A DNA stretch of 64,000 nt from Desulfobacula sp. (lineage in GTDB: Bacteria; Desulfobacterota; Desulfobacteria; Desulfobacterales; Desulfobacteraceae), in assembly GCF_030145145.1 (NCBI RefSeq), contig NZ_JAQYWD010000005.1:62001-126000 (forward strand), given 5' to 3'. This document shows positions 1 to 9,018 of this stretch, piece by piece. Each line of letters opens with the position of its first letter. The first letter of the stretch is position 1. The position numbers and the translations under genes are program-made. The notes under the pieces were generated by a model. The model saw only the letters and a program-made list of their open reading frames with translations, had not been told where the DNA came from and made no database searches.

Positions 1-378
1 ATCCCCATGGGAATGGTCATTGGGGCGGTTACGTTCCGCCTGGTATCTTTTTTGCCCAAATTAAAAGGACTCGCCAGAACAGGATATCATTGTATTATTT
101 TAGGGCTTTTGGGCATGTTCCCTACGGCCTATGCCGGTTACCTGGACTGGCAGCATACGTATGAGGGTGTCTGGGGTGGATTGATTATCATAAAAATAGC
201 TCTGGCGGTTGCTCTGACGGTTATTCTGGCAGCAATAGCCATCATGGATGATCCTGAAAATCGAAGATTTGATAAAAAGACATTTTTTTATGTTTTGACC
301 TTCCTTTTGGTGATCGGATTGGGATTTTCAGGTGGTGAACTTACCCAAAAGCTTTTGCATGCTGCTGTGAACGGATAA
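1..378 (+). CDS. DUF2231-like membrane protein, 3' part
   Basis: The reading frame is open to the first base of the window, so this is the C-terminal part of a longer protein; the first visible ATG (base 7) has no ribosome binding site. The 120-odd residues form about four hydrophobic helices, with a short loop carrying a YLDWQHTY stretch between the second and third. The pattern resembles DUF2231 membrane proteins, which often sit next to redox genes, but that assignment is tentative and the function is unknown. It ends 33 bases before the next gene on the same strand and may be co-transcribed with the ebo-like genes. Confidence 0.55.
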   Translation: MPMGMVIGAVTFRLVSFLPKLKGLARTGYHCIILGLLGMFPTAYAGYLDWQHTYEGVWGGLIIIKIALAVALTVILAAIAIMDDPENRRFDKKTFFYVLTFLLVIGLGFSGGELTQKLLHAAVNG

Positions 379-411
379 AACAGCATCGTAAAATAAAAAA
401 AGGATGTCTGA

Positions 412-1257
412 TTGATGGTGTTTTCTTACAGTACCAATGCGTTTGTTAAATACACCCTTTCCCAGGCGGTGGAACTGGTGGCCCAGACAGGGTTCAGGGG
501 AGTGGAAATTATGTGTGACAGACCGCATCTGTATCCCCCTGATGCGGATTCTCAAGTGCTTGAAACGTTCAGACAACGGCTTGAAACGCTGAAGTTGACC
601 ATTACGAATCTCAATTGTTTCACGCTTTTTGCCGTGGGCAATACCTGGCTTCCGTCCTGGATAGAGCCGGATGAATCAAGGCGGCAGGAAAGGATTGACC
701 ATACATTGAACTGTCTGGAGATAGCTCACGTTTTAGGCAGCCCGTGTATTTCAGTCCCGCCGGGCGGGCCGCCGGTTGCAATGGATCGAAAGGCATCATT
801 GACGCTATTCCGACAGGGACTTGAACACGTCCTCCCCAAAGCCGAGGCCCTGGGGGTCTCTATCTTGATTGAGCCGGAACCCGATCTTTTAATAGAAAAC
901 AGCCGACAGATGAATTCGTTTATCCGGGAAATGGCATCCCCTCACCTGGGGGTTAATTTTGATGTAGGGCATTTCTTCTGTGTGGGCGAGGCTCCGGAAG
1001 AGGCCCTTGACTGCCTGTTTGAAAAAATTGGTCATATCCACATTGAAGATATTGCATCAACAAGAGTGCATCACCATCTCATACCGGGCCTCGGTGCCAT
1101 AGACTATGATGCGTTTTTTAAACGGCTTGGGCAACTTGAATATCAAAAAGATATTTGTCTTGAACTTTACACCTATACGGAAAGTCCTTGTGAAGCAGGC
1201 CTGAAAAGTATTGAAACCCTGAAACCTGTGATGGAAAAATATGGTTTTTCTGTTTAA
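412..1257 (+). CDS. sugar phosphate isomerase/epimerase-like TIM-barrel protein (EboE-like context)
   Basis: A 281-residue protein of the xylose-isomerase-like TIM-barrel superfamily. It shows the usual metal-site landmarks: LIEPEPD near residue 165, NFDVGHFF near 185, IGHIHIEDI near 208 and a late CLELYTY strand. The start is TTG at 412, seven bases after an AGGA; an in-frame ATG at 415 is the alternative. Three bases separate its stop from the cyclase gene, so the two are translated as a pair. In ebo clusters a TIM-barrel protein (EboE) accompanies an EboD cyclase and a UbiA-like EboC. This protein is shorter than typical EboE, so the link rests on context. The substrate is unknown. Confidence 0.75.
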   Translation: MMVFSYSTNAFVKYTLSQAVELVAQTGFRGVEIMCDRPHLYPPDADSQVLETFRQRLETLKLTITNLNCFTLFAVGNTWLPSWIEPDESRRQERIDHTLNCLEIAHVLGSPCISVPPGGPPVAMDRKASLTLFRQGLEHVLPKAEALGVSILIEPEPDLLIENSRQMNSFIREMASPHLGVNFDVGHFFCVGEAPEEALDCLFEKIGHIHIEDIASTRVHHHLIPGLGAIDYDAFFKRLGQLEYQKDICLELYTYTESPCEAGLKSIETLKPVMEKYGFSV

Positions 1258-1260
1258 ACG

Positions 1261-2472
1261 ATGAATAACATGATGCGTTCTCTGACAGATAATTACACCC
1301 AGAAAATAATTCCACTGGAATTTGATCAGTCGTATGGCTACCCGGTCTGTTTTACCCATGATGTGTTCAGCATCGACAACCCTATCCTGTTAAACGTGAT
1401 GGGTAAAACAAACCGTGGCGAGGCAAAAAAAACAGTGGTGTTCGTGGATCAAGGGGTTGTCAGTGAAACTCCCCGGCTCCTAAAGGAAATTGTCCTGTGG
1501 TTTGAACACCACCAGGATTATTTTTGTCTGGCGTGCGATCCAGTGGTGTTTCCCGGCGGTGAAAGCGTAAAAAATTCCTGGGACCATGTGCACCGGGCAA
1601 CACGGGTTATGGACGATTCAGAACTGGACAGACATGGCATGGTTGTTGCCGTGGGCGGCGGGGCATTGCTTGATATGGTCGGGTTTGCCGCTGCCATATT
1701 CCACAGGGGCATACAGCTGATCCGGATCCCCACGACAACCCTGGCGCAGAATGATGCCGGCATTGGCGTTAAGAACGGGATAAATCAGTATGGCCGAAAA
1801 AATTGTCTTGGCACATTTTATCTGCCGACAGCTGTGATCAATGACGCTGGTTTTTTAAAAACCCTGCCCTTTGACCACTTCATCGGGGGGGTGGCAGAAG
1901 CGTTTAAAATTGCTTTGATACGGGATGGTTCCTTTTTTTCCTTTCTTGAAAACAACAGCGCTTTATTGAAACAAAGAGATCAAACGGCCATCGAAGAGTC
2001 CATTGAGAGATGTGCCCAGCTTCACCTCGACCATATCTCCCACAGCGGCGATGCATTTGAAACCGGCTCTTCAAGACCGCTTGATTATGGTCACTGGTCA
2101 GCCCATAAGATTGAAATGCTGTCCGGGTTCACCATGGGCCATGGCCAGGCAGTTTCCATTGGAATTGCCCTGGATTCTTTTTATGCATGGCAGTGCTGCC
2201 TGATTTCCCGAATCGAACTGGACCGTATTATTACAGCGATGATGAACTGCGGTCTTCCGGTCTGGAGTCACTATCTTGAAATCAAGGACAGTGGGGGCCG
2301 GCTGGAAATAGAAAATGGGCTTGAAGAGTTCCGGCAGCATCTGGGGGGCAGGTTGACCTTTACCATGCCCCATGGCATCGGGCATACCTGTGAACGCCAT
2401 GAAATGGACTTTGATATTGTCCGGGAAGGCCTTATTTTCCTCAAAAAGATCCCAGGGGTCAAACAGACGTGA
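1261..2472 (+). CDS. eboD: 3-dehydroquinate synthase family protein, EboD-like
   Basis: A 403-residue NAD- and metal-dependent sugar-phosphate cyclase-fold protein. It carries the glycine-rich GGGALLDMVG motif near residue 140, a RIPTTTLAQNDAGIGVK block, a GGVAEAFKIALI helix and the metal-binding GHGQAVSIGI region near 298. The N-terminal YPVCFTHDVFSIDNP and the GVKNGIN segment match the EboD subgroup better than housekeeping AroB. EboD proteins occur in ebo clusters, implicated in moving or processing small-molecule precursors at the cell envelope. The ATG has no clear ribosome binding site and lies 3 bases after the upstream stop, which suggests translational coupling. Its last 14 bases overlap the end of the convergent methyltransferase gene. 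Confidence 0.82.
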   Translation: MNNMMRSLTDNYTQKIIPLEFDQSYGYPVCFTHDVFSIDNPILLNVMGKTNRGEAKKTVVFVDQGVVSETPRLLKEIVLWFEHHQDYFCLACDPVVFPGGESVKNSWDHVHRATRVMDDSELDRHGMVVAVGGGALLDMVGFAAAIFHRGIQLIRIPTTTLAQNDAGIGVKNGINQYGRKNCLGTFYLPTAVINDAGFLKTLPFDHFIGGVAEAFKIALIRDGSFFSFLENNSALLKQRDQTAIEESIERCAQLHLDHISHSGDAFETGSSRPLDYGHWSAHKIEMLSGFTMGHGQAVSIGIALDSFYAWQCCLISRIELDRIITAMMNCGLPVWSHYLEIKDSGGRLEIENGLEEFRQHLGGRLTFTMPHGIGHTCERHEMDFDIVREGLIFLKKIPGVKQT

Positions 2473-3166
2473 AGCTTGCCATATAGTTGACCATGGCGTT
2501 TTTACAAAAATAGTATGTCCGGGTAACCGGGTTGTATGAAAACCCGGTCATATCAACTCTTTTCAATCCTGCTGCTGAACATGCCCGGTTCAGTTCATCC
2601 GGCTTGATCAATGATCGATAGTCATGGGTCCCTCGGGGCAGAAATCCCAGGATATATTCTGCACCGACAATGGCCAGCAAAAAGGACAGCAGGTTGCGGT
2701 TAATGGTGGCAAAAATGATAATTCCTCCGGGATTCAGAACCGGTTTGCACGCCCGGATGACCGATTCATAGCTGGGCACATGTTCAAGCAGTTCCATGCA
2801 GAGAATCACATCAAAACCGGCAGGGATGAACTGGGTAACATGCTCAATGTCCGTGTTGATATACCGGATGTCAAGATTTGATTTTTCCGCGTGGGTCCGG
2901 GCAATGGCCGTCATATGGTCTGATGCGTCAATCCCGACGGTGACAGCACCCTGCCGGGCAATGCTTTCGGTAAGTATCCCGCCTCCGCAGCCCACATCCA
3001 GCACCCGTTTTCCCTTAAGAGGGGTTTCCTTGAGGATGTAAGCAAGCCTTAAGGGATTGATATCATGAAGGGATTTCATCCTGCCGGTCTCATCCCACCA
3101 GTCTGTTGAAAACCGGTTGAATTTTTCAATTTCTTTCGAAGAGATATTGTGTTTAATCTGTTGCAT
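2459..3166 (-). CDS. ubiG: UbiG-like S-adenosylmethionine methyltransferase
   Basis: A 235-residue class I methyltransferase resembling UbiG (3-demethylubiquinone 3-O-methyltransferase). The N-terminal FSTDWWDETG...LHDINPLR signature, the SAM motif VLDVGCGGGIL near residues 55-65, the CMELLEHV motif and the GTHDY segment are all typical. UbiG O-methylates polyprenyl-benzene intermediates in ubiquinone synthesis. An organism of this kind would be expected to use menaquinone, so the real substrate may be another prenylated phenolic. It sits between EboD and a UbiA prenyltransferase, on the opposite strand, which fits a role on a prenylated aromatic compound. It is convergent with eboD, with a 14-base overlap at the 3' ends. 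Confidence 0.78.
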   Translation of the reverse strand: MQQIKHNISSKEIEKFNRFSTDWWDETGRMKSLHDINPLRLAYILKETPLKGKRVLDVGCGGGILTESIARQGAVTVGIDASDHMTAIARTHAEKSNLDIRYINTDIEHVTQFIPAGFDVILCMELLEHVPSYESVIRACKPVLNPGGIIIFATINRNLLSFLLAIVGAEYILGFLPRGTHDYRSLIKPDELNRACSAAGLKRVDMTGFSYNPVTRTYYFCKNAMVNYMASFTSV

Positions 3167-3446
3167 TGATAATCCCTGTCCATTGCCTTATTTCAGGCGA
3201 TTTGCTGAATAATTTCTTGAAGTTTCCATTTGATCGGTTTATAGTTTTTTCCATGATTGATAATTGTACTGTATTCATCGGTTCCTTGATATAGATAATA
3301 TATATTCTTTGTTTTTACTAAAAGATCCGGTTATCTACAACAATAATGTTAAGGATTTAAGGCAGAAGGCTGCGGCTGCTCGACAGGATGCAGACCTGGC
3401 CTTAAGACGGTGACTGATGCTCTGTTTTTCTTTTGGGGGGTGACGA

Positions 3447-4382
3447 TTGAAATATGTAATGTCCATTTATGACACAGTGGTTCCAGAGAAACTCCAATTC
3501 TTTTTTGCACTTTCAAGGACCCATCATGGCGTACTCGACATGATGGCACCGGTATTTGCCGCATTGGTTTATCTTGGGCGGTTTCCGGATCAGGGGATCG
3601 TTATGGCAGGGGTTATAACGGTTTTTGCCGGGTATACGGCTGTATATGCGCTGAATGATATTGCCGGCTATACAGATGATAAAAAAAATATTCGACAAAC
3701 CGTGAAAAGAGGCACCGACCTGGATTCGATTCTTATCCGGCATCCCCTTGCCCAGGGCGTTATCAGCCTGAAATCCGCTGTTTTATGGGCGGGTTTCTGG
3801 TCGGTTGTGGCTTTACTAGGGGCATATTATCTCAATCCTGCCTGTGTCCTGGTCTTTCTATGCGGCGCCCTGCTGGAAATCGTTTACTGCTTTCTGTTGA
3901 AAATCAGTTATCTCAGGGTCATCATCAACGGATTTGTAAAAGCTGCAGGTCCTGTTGCAGCCGTTTTTGCCGTGGACAGGACCCCCGATGTCCTGTTTTT
4001 GTCTCTGGTATTTGTTTTCTTTTTCCTATGGGAGGCCGGAGGACAGAATATTCCAAATGATTATACAGATATAGAGGAAGATCGCCAGTTAAATGCCAAA
4101 ACACTTCCGCTGGTGCTCGGTCGAGACATTGCCTGTTCCCTGATCATGGTCTCCCTTGTGGCCGCTTGTTCAATCATGGCCGTCCTGTTGGCTATATCAC
4201 CGGTTGATTTTGGTTGGGTGTCATATCTGCTTTTTGTGGCAGGCTCTCTTTTCCTGTTGATCCTGCCCGCGCACAGGCTTCGAAAAACCGGTGTAAATCA
4301 AGCCGCAATGGTCCTTTTCAACAAGGCAAGTTATTACCCGTTTTTTCTTTTGTGTGTGGTGCTGGTGAATTTGTTTTTATAA
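3447..4382 (+). CDS. UbiA family prenyltransferase (EboC-like)
   Basis: A 311-residue integral membrane prenyltransferase with about eight to nine helices. Both Asp-rich diphosphate-binding motifs are present: ALNDIAGYTDD at residues 68-78 and NDYTDIEED near 206. The start is TTG at 3447, placed just after a GGGGGGTGA ribosome-binding stretch; ATG at 3459 is a weaker alternative. UbiA enzymes attach isoprenoid chains to aromatic acceptors. Placement next to an EboD-like cyclase and a TIM-barrel protein matches EboC, which is UbiA-like. The UbiG-like gene between them makes a quinone-like pathway an alternative. The aromatic acceptor cannot be told from the sequence. Confidence 0.8.
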   Translation: MKYVMSIYDTVVPEKLQFFFALSRTHHGVLDMMAPVFAALVYLGRFPDQGIVMAGVITVFAGYTAVYALNDIAGYTDDKKNIRQTVKRGTDLDSILIRHPLAQGVISLKSAVLWAGFWSVVALLGAYYLNPACVLVFLCGALLEIVYCFLLKISYLRVIINGFVKAAGPVAAVFAVDRTPDVLFLSLVFVFFFLWEAGGQNIPNDYTDIEEDRQLNAKTLPLVLGRDIACSLIMVSLVAACSIMAVLLAISPVDFGWVSYLLFVAGSLFLLILPAHRLRKTGVNQAAMVLFNKASYYPFFLLCVVLVNLFL

Positions 4383-4433
4383 ATACGTCAACGATCAATA
4401 AAAAAGACTTTGATTGAATCCGTGCGTTAAAAC

Positions 4434-4515
4434 ATGAAAGTTATGAGAGGTGAGTCATGAGTATTGAGGGAGCATAACTTCTCACTACTCAAAACTCATA
4501 ACGCACTACTTTCAT
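4434..4515. repeat. 82-bp imperfect inverted repeat
   Basis: The ends read ATGAAAG and CTTTCAT. Inside, TTATGAG...TGAGT...TTGAG on the left mirrors CTCAAAACTCATAA on the right, with a 7-base insertion in the right arm. It is non-coding, between the UbiA and ACT-domain genes, and abuts the second palindromic element. It could be a miniature repeat element or a degenerate terminator; no T-tract follows. Confidence 0.6.
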
Positions 4516-4526
4516 ATAAATCTACA

Positions 4527-4614
4527 TGTCGGCCTGCCGACACAACGAATAACGAAAACGGTATTATGGCGCCCCCGACGCGCCGATCCGATCGCCCGTC
4601 GGGGGATCTGCTGT
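4527..4614 (+). repeat. palindromic intergenic repeat, copy 1
   Basis: An element with two hairpins. The first is TGTCGGC-CT-GCCGACA (4527-4542). It is followed by the conserved linker ACAACGAATAACGAAAA and a second stem, CCCCCGACG (4572-4580) with CGTCGGGGG (4597-4605). The 73 bases at 4542-4614 match 9931-10003 with 6 differences by my alignment. The first hairpin has a different stem sequence in the two copies but pairs in both. It lies about 30 bases upstream of the ACT-domain gene. Confidence 0.85.
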
Positions 4615-4642
4615 TGCATTTTTATATAAAAAAAGAAAACTG

Positions 4643-5044
4643 ATGACTGGTATTCTGGAAATTCAAGTATTATTAAAAAAAATGAGGCCTGTTCTTGATA
4701 GGACAGAGTATGTTTTTTCCACCAAAAAATGTTTTCAGATGGATGAAGAAATTATTGTTTTAAATCCCATAGCGACATTTCTGGAGTCAGAAGGAATGAC
4801 GATTGTCGTGTCCAAAACCAAAGCAGATAGACATGAGATTTCTTACGATACAATATTTAACAAAATCACACTTGAAGTGCACTCGAGTCTGGCGGCGGTT
4901 GGGCTTACGGCTGCCGTATCGACCGCTCTGGCATCTCGTAATATATCAGCAAATGTAGTCGCAGGTTATTACCACGACCATATTTTTATCCCAAAAGATA
5001 AAGCGGATATCGCTTTGGAAACACTTGAGGGGCTCACAGAATAA
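4643..5044 (+). CDS. ACT domain-containing protein (COG3602-like)
   Basis: A 133-residue cytosolic protein made of two small ACT-like modules: roughly residues 1-65, ending before SKTKADRH, and 66-130, containing ITLEVHSSLAAVGLTAAVSTAL. It resembles uncharacterised ACT_3/ACT_7 proteins. ACT modules bind amino acids or other small ligands and are usually regulatory; no catalytic domain is attached here, so it may act as a stand-alone sensor. It is preceded by the palindromic repeat and followed after 58 bases by xdhC on the same strand. No strong ribosome binding site was seen ahead of the ATG. Confidence 0.75.
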   Translation: MTGILEIQVLLKKMRPVLDRTEYVFSTKKCFQMDEEIIVLNPIATFLESEGMTIVVSKTKADRHEISYDTIFNKITLEVHSSLAAVGLTAAVSTALASRNISANVVAGYYHDHIFIPKDKADIALETLEGLTE

Positions 5045-5102
5045 TGTTATGAACTATAATTTTTTTCAAAGCCCATAAAACAAAGGATTAAGAGAGAACC
5101 AG

Positions 5103-6146
5103 ATGCTTAAAAACAGTGAAGTGCTGTATGACAGTTTAAAACAGGGCAAAGCCGTGGTCATGGCCACCATACTTAGCAAACAGGGATCTGCCCCCAGATC
5201 TGCCGGAACCAAAATGATCGTCCATGCAGAGGGTGATATCAGTGGCACCATTGGTGGGGGGTGGGTGGAAGCCCAGGTGCAAAAACAAGCCACAGACCTG
5301 TTTGAACGCAAGGAAGGTGCCCTTATCCGGGAATTCACCCTGGATTCCAATAGATATGCGGACATGGACATGGTCTGCGGCGGCAATGTCACCCTGCTCA
5401 TTGAGTACCTGCCTGCAAATAATGACAATATCAAGGTTTTTTCAAAGCTCCTGGAGATCCTCTCCAACAATCAGAACGGTTTTATGGTCAGCAGGCTCCA
5501 AAGGGACAAGCGTGGTAATTATACACTGGAGCGCTCTATTATTTCAGACCGGCAGCAGACCGGGGTGTTTCCTCTGGGCGAACAGACAGTGGGCCAGCTG
5601 TCAAAGCAGGCAGAACTCATGCGCTCTCCTGGTCTGATCACCATTGATGACGGGACATTTTTTGTGGAACCTGCCCGATTCAATGGGGTTCTTTATCTCC
5701 TGGGGGCAGGACATCTTGCCGTGGAAACTGCAAAACTTGCCCTTCATACAGGATTTAAAACCGTGGTCATGGATGACCGTGGTACCTTTGCCAATGAGGA
5801 GCGGTTCCCCGGATCCAGGGTGCATGTGGTGGAAGGCTTTGAACATTGTTTTGCGCCATTCTCCATTGGTCATGGCTCGTATATTGTCATCATGACCCGG
5901 GGACATCTCTATGATCAAATTCTGCTGGAGCAGGCCCTTCATACCCCTGCCACCTATATCGGCATGATCGGCAGCCGGTCCAAGAGAAAAATTATTTACG
6001 ATTATCTCCTCTCCCAGGGTGTTTCCCAGGAACAGCTTGACCGGGTTCACGCCCCCATTGGACTTTCCATTGGCGCCCAGACCCCGGAAGAGATAGCGGT
6101 GAGCATTGTTGCCGAACTTATTCAGGTGAGGTTCCAGACCATATGA
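5103..6146 (+). CDS. xdhC: XdhC/CoxI family molybdenum cofactor accessory protein
   Basis: A 347-residue two-domain protein. The N-terminal XdhC_CoxI domain covers about residues 10-80 and contains SKQGSAPRSAGTKM and GTIGGGWVEA. The C-terminal Rossmann domain covers about 195-340, with LYLLGAGHLAVETAKLA and MIGSRSKRKIIYDYL. Family members bind and help sulfurate the molybdenum cofactor of xanthine-oxidase-family hydroxylases. No hydroxylase gene of that family is in the window, so its client is elsewhere. The start ATG follows AGAGAACCAG, only a weak Shine-Dalgarno sequence. It is followed 57 bases later by an ADP-ribosylglycohydrolase on the same strand. Confidence 0.85.
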   Translation: MLKNSEVLYDSLKQGKAVVMATILSKQGSAPRSAGTKMIVHAEGDISGTIGGGWVEAQVQKQATDLFERKEGALIREFTLDSNRYADMDMVCGGNVTLLIEYLPANNDNIKVFSKLLEILSNNQNGFMVSRLQRDKRGNYTLERSIISDRQQTGVFPLGEQTVGQLSKQAELMRSPGLITIDDGTFFVEPARFNGVLYLLGAGHLAVETAKLALHTGFKTVVMDDRGTFANEERFPGSRVHVVEGFEHCFAPFSIGHGSYIVIMTRGHLYDQILLEQALHTPATYIGMIGSRSKRKIIYDYLLSQGVSQEQLDRVHAPIGLSIGAQTPEEIAVSIVAELIQVRFQTI

Positions 6147-6203
6147 AGATCGCGGCATTTATTCTTTCTAACCTTACGCCGCCTGCAGGGGAATTTAAAA
6201 AAA

Positions 6204-7247
6204 ATGACTAACAAACGAAACAGTGAAAATTTTAAGGGATGCATTGTCGGAGGGGCTGTTGGAGATGCCTTGGGGGCGCCGATTGAATTTATCTCCATGG
6301 ATCAGATTAGATCCACCTTCGGGTATCAGGGATTAACCGACTATTCAGAAGCATATGGTCGAAACGGGGCGTTTACGGATGATACCCAGATGAGTTTATT
6401 TACAGCCGAAGGCTTGATTCTATCAAAGGTCAGACAAGACTATCAGGGGGATGAAGGTGTTATCACAGCGGGTTACCATGCCCTTTTACGGTGGTTATCT
6501 ACCCAGGAAACACATCTCCAGGAACCGCTTATTCAACATCATGGCACCTGTTCAATCGTGGATGGCGTATTAACGGGATATAAAGAATTGTTTTCATTAA
6601 GGGCGCCGGAGAACACTTGTTTATCCGCTTTGAAGTCCGGACAATTGGGTACAATGGCCAATCCGGTAAATAACAGCAAAGGCTGTGGCGGTGTTATGCG
6701 TATGGCACCGGTAGGACTTGCGTATGATGATGCTGAAAAAGCGTTTCGTTTTGGTTGTAAATTAACGGCACTTACCCATGGACATGCAACCGGGTATTTA
6801 ACTGCCGGAACGTTTGCGGCACTGATTTCCTTGATAATTTCCGGCAATTCTCTGGCTGAAGCAATCGAGAATTCTATGTTAATTTTAAAATCCAGTAAAA
6901 ACCATGAAGAATCATTAAGAGCGATTGATGAGGCATTAAACAGGGTTGGCAAGCATACCCCGGAACCGGATGTGATAGAAGCGATGGGTGCCGGATGGAT
7001 CGCTGAAGAAGCTTTGGGCATAAGCATGTATTGTGCTTTAGTTGCCAGTGATGATTTCAGGAAAGGGGTCTTGTTGTCCGTTAATCATTCAGGCGATAGT
7101 GATTCAACCGGTTCTATTACAGGGAATATTTTAGGGGCTTTAAATGGCCTGGACTCCATTCCGGAGAGCTGGGTGACAGATCTCGAGTTAACGGATTTGA
7201 TTGAAGAAATCGCCGTGGACCTGTTTGATCAGTTCGGGAGCCAATAG
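6204..7247 (+). CDS. ADP-ribosylglycohydrolase family protein
   Basis: A 347-residue all-helical protein of the ADP-ribosylglycohydrolase/DraG family. It has the N-terminal GGAVGDALGAPIEF motif, the metal-binding TDDTQMS motif near residue 60, and the C-terminal NHSGDSDSTGSITGN motif near 300, all needed for the two-Mg site. It would remove ADP-ribose from proteins or small molecules. No DraT, PARP or toxin-type ADP-ribosyltransferase was seen beside it, so the substrate is open. The length is typical, and the gene is convergent with the speE operon. Confidence 0.88.
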   Translation: MTNKRNSENFKGCIVGGAVGDALGAPIEFISMDQIRSTFGYQGLTDYSEAYGRNGAFTDDTQMSLFTAEGLILSKVRQDYQGDEGVITAGYHALLRWLSTQETHLQEPLIQHHGTCSIVDGVLTGYKELFSLRAPENTCLSALKSGQLGTMANPVNNSKGCGGVMRMAPVGLAYDDAEKAFRFGCKLTALTHGHATGYLTAGTFAALISLIISGNSLAEAIENSMLILKSSKNHEESLRAIDEALNRVGKHTPEPDVIEAMGAGWIAEEALGISMYCALVASDDFRKGVLLSVNHSGDSDSTGSITGNILGALNGLDSIPESWVTDLELTDLIEEIAVDLFDQFGSQ

Positions 7248-7353
7248 ACCCTTTCATTCCTCCTGGCCATACACCCGGTTCGATATCTGTTCTTGTTGAA
7301 TCAATAAGGGTGAGCCATGGGCTGAAACCAGCTCACGGTATACCTTACCGGTA

Positions 7354-8235
7354 TTAAGGGGAGAACTTTTTATGGTATTCATTGTCTCTCTTTTCAATGG
7401 CCTCCAGAACATATTGGGGTAATGCAAATGCCCCGTAATGGACTTCCGGGTTATAATATCGGGTCTTGATTCCCCATGCCTCAAACCGGTTTCCCAGTGT
7501 ACCCAGGTCCGTCCGGCGAAGCTCTGGGTTGTCGGTGGCCCAGGCAAAGGTCATGATCCCGCCAACGTAGGTGGGTACTGCAGCAGCAAAAAAGTGCCAA
7601 TCGTCAAAAAGGGTTTTAAGATATCCGGCCGTGGTGGTGACCTCATCTTGTTGCATATACGCTACGCCGTTCTGGGTCACCAAAATCCCGCCTGGAGACA
7701 GGCATCGTTTGCAACCGGCATAAAATTCATGACGAAACAATGCCTCCCCCGGACCGATCGAATCGGTGCTGTCGGAAATGATGACATCATATTGATCATC
7801 GGCCAGTTTAACGAATTCACACCCATCTTCAATGACAATATTCACCCGAGGATCATCAAATGCCCCCTGGGAGTGATTCGGTAAATATTGTTTACACATC
7901 TCGATTACCTGTTGATCGATCTCCACTTGGGTGATGTGCGTAATCTGTTCATATTTAGTCACCTCCCGTAGCATGCCGCCGTCGCCCCCCCCTATGATCA
8001 GCACCTTTGCCACATGGCCATGGGCTATCATGGGGACGTGGGTGAGCATTTCATGATAGACGAACTCATCTTTTTCCGTGGTCTGGACGATACCGTCCAG
8101 CGACATCACCCGGCCGAATTTGGCATTGCAAAAGATGAGCAGATGTTGATGGTCAGTTTTATTTTCGAACAGCACCTCGTCAATATGAAACGCTTGGCCA
8201 TAGCTGTCGTATAGTGTCTCAACAAATTTAGTCAT
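7354..8235 (-). CDS. speE: spermidine synthase
   Basis: A 293-residue aminopropyltransferase of usual size. It has an N-terminal beta domain ([13 protein letters not shown]), the glycine-rich [13 protein letters not shown] motif at residues 80-92, [11 protein letters not shown] for adenosine binding, and the catalytic [13 protein letters not shown] loop at 155-167. It transfers an aminopropyl group from decarboxylated SAM to putrescine, releasing methylthioadenosine. Its ATG overlaps the end of speD by 8 bases, so the two genes form a translationally coupled speD-speE operon. No putrescine-forming decarboxylase is present in the window. Confidence 0.93.
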   Translation of the reverse strand: MTKFVETLYDSYGQAFHIDEVLFENKTDHQHLLIFCNAKFGRVMSLDGIVQTTEKDEFVYHEMLTHVPMIAHGHVAKVLIIGGGDGGMLREVTKYEQITHITQVEIDQQVIEMCKQYLPNHSQGAFDDPRVNIVIEDGCEFVKLADDQYDVIISDSTDSIGPGEALFRHEFYAGCKRCLSPGGILVTQNGVAYMQQDEVTTTAGYLKTLFDDWHFFAAAVPTYVGGIMTFAWATDNPELRRTDLGTLGNRFEAWGIKTRYYNPEVHYGAFALPQYVLEAIEKRDNEYHKKFSP

Positions 8236-8710
8236 TCCCGATAATCCCTCTCAAGTTTTCCGATATTTTCATGGTTCTGGGTGTAAATGCCCTTTTTAAT
8301 ACAGAAATAGATTCTTCGGGTTTCGCCTTCCCGCACATAAAAATATCAAAGGCGGCAAATTCCCGCTCAGGCCAGGTATGAACGCTGATGTGCGATTCAG
8401 CAAGGACTGCCACACCGGAGATTCCCCCGTTGGGCGTAAAATGGTGCAAATGGATATGTAACAAGGTCGCCAAAGATTTTCGGACGCATTCCCGCAAGGC
8501 GTCTTCCATGAGTTGCAAATTATCCAGCCGTTTGGCACCCCAAAAATCAAGAATTAGATGGGAACCTGCGAAAACGACCCCGTCTCTTTCAATAAAATGG
8601 TCTTCAGTCTGGTCGGCTGGGGTGTGATGATGTGTTGGCCAAGGTTCTTGTCGGATAGGTTTAACGACCGGTTGTAAAACCTCAGGTGTTGGGTATGATA
8701 CTGTTTTCAT
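8228..8710 (-). CDS. speD: S-adenosylmethionine decarboxylase proenzyme
   Basis: A 160-residue prokaryotic-type SAM decarboxylase precursor. The self-processing site is visible as [13 protein letters not shown]: cleavage before Ser106 would leave a pyruvoyl group on the alpha chain. The catalytic Cys lies in DIFMCG near residue 126. Compared with the usual 115-130 residues it has an N-terminal extension of about 35 residues rich in Pro and His (PWPTHHHTP), so the true start could be further in, although ATG at 8710 is well placed. It makes decarboxylated SAM for the overlapping speE gene. Confidence 0.92.
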   Translation of the reverse strand: MKTVSYPTPEVLQPVVKPIRQEPWPTHHHTPADQTEDHFIERDGVVFAGSHLILDFWGAKRLDNLQLMEDALRECVRKSLATLLHIHLHHFTPNGGISGVAVLAESHISVHTWPEREFAAFDIFMCGKAKPEESISVLKRAFTPRTMKISENLRGIIGND

Positions 8711-9018
8711 CCATATAGGCCCCCCTATTCATATGGTTCATCAATTGAAACTTTCATCTGTGGCACCTGGAGAAAAATCCGGGATTTCATGTAAAGTTTC
8801 ACAACAAAACTGGCGAGAATTAATTTAAAAATCAAATTTTTGCAAGACTTTTTTTGTGCTGGGAGAATAATTTTAATGTCTGTATAGCTCGTGTTCGACA
8901 GTCGTAGAGATACAAAAATGGAAAAGCCCCGCCAGTCAAGGGAGATAGCTATCCGCCCAAAATGGTGTAGTGCCTGCAAAATTAGGCGGTGGATTTGATG
9001 GATTTTATCTTTTAGTGA
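8711..9018. other. intergenic region, no gene seen
   Basis: AT-rich DNA upstream of speD. An 84-codon open frame on the minus strand (8725-8979) has no ribosome binding site or recognisable motif. The speD promoter should lie here, but no convincing -35/-10 pair was found. Confidence 0.4.

Noticed and set aside
8725-8979. 84-codon minus-strand frame upstream of speD
   Set aside because: No ribosome binding site, motif or conserved composition; it lies where the speD promoter should be.
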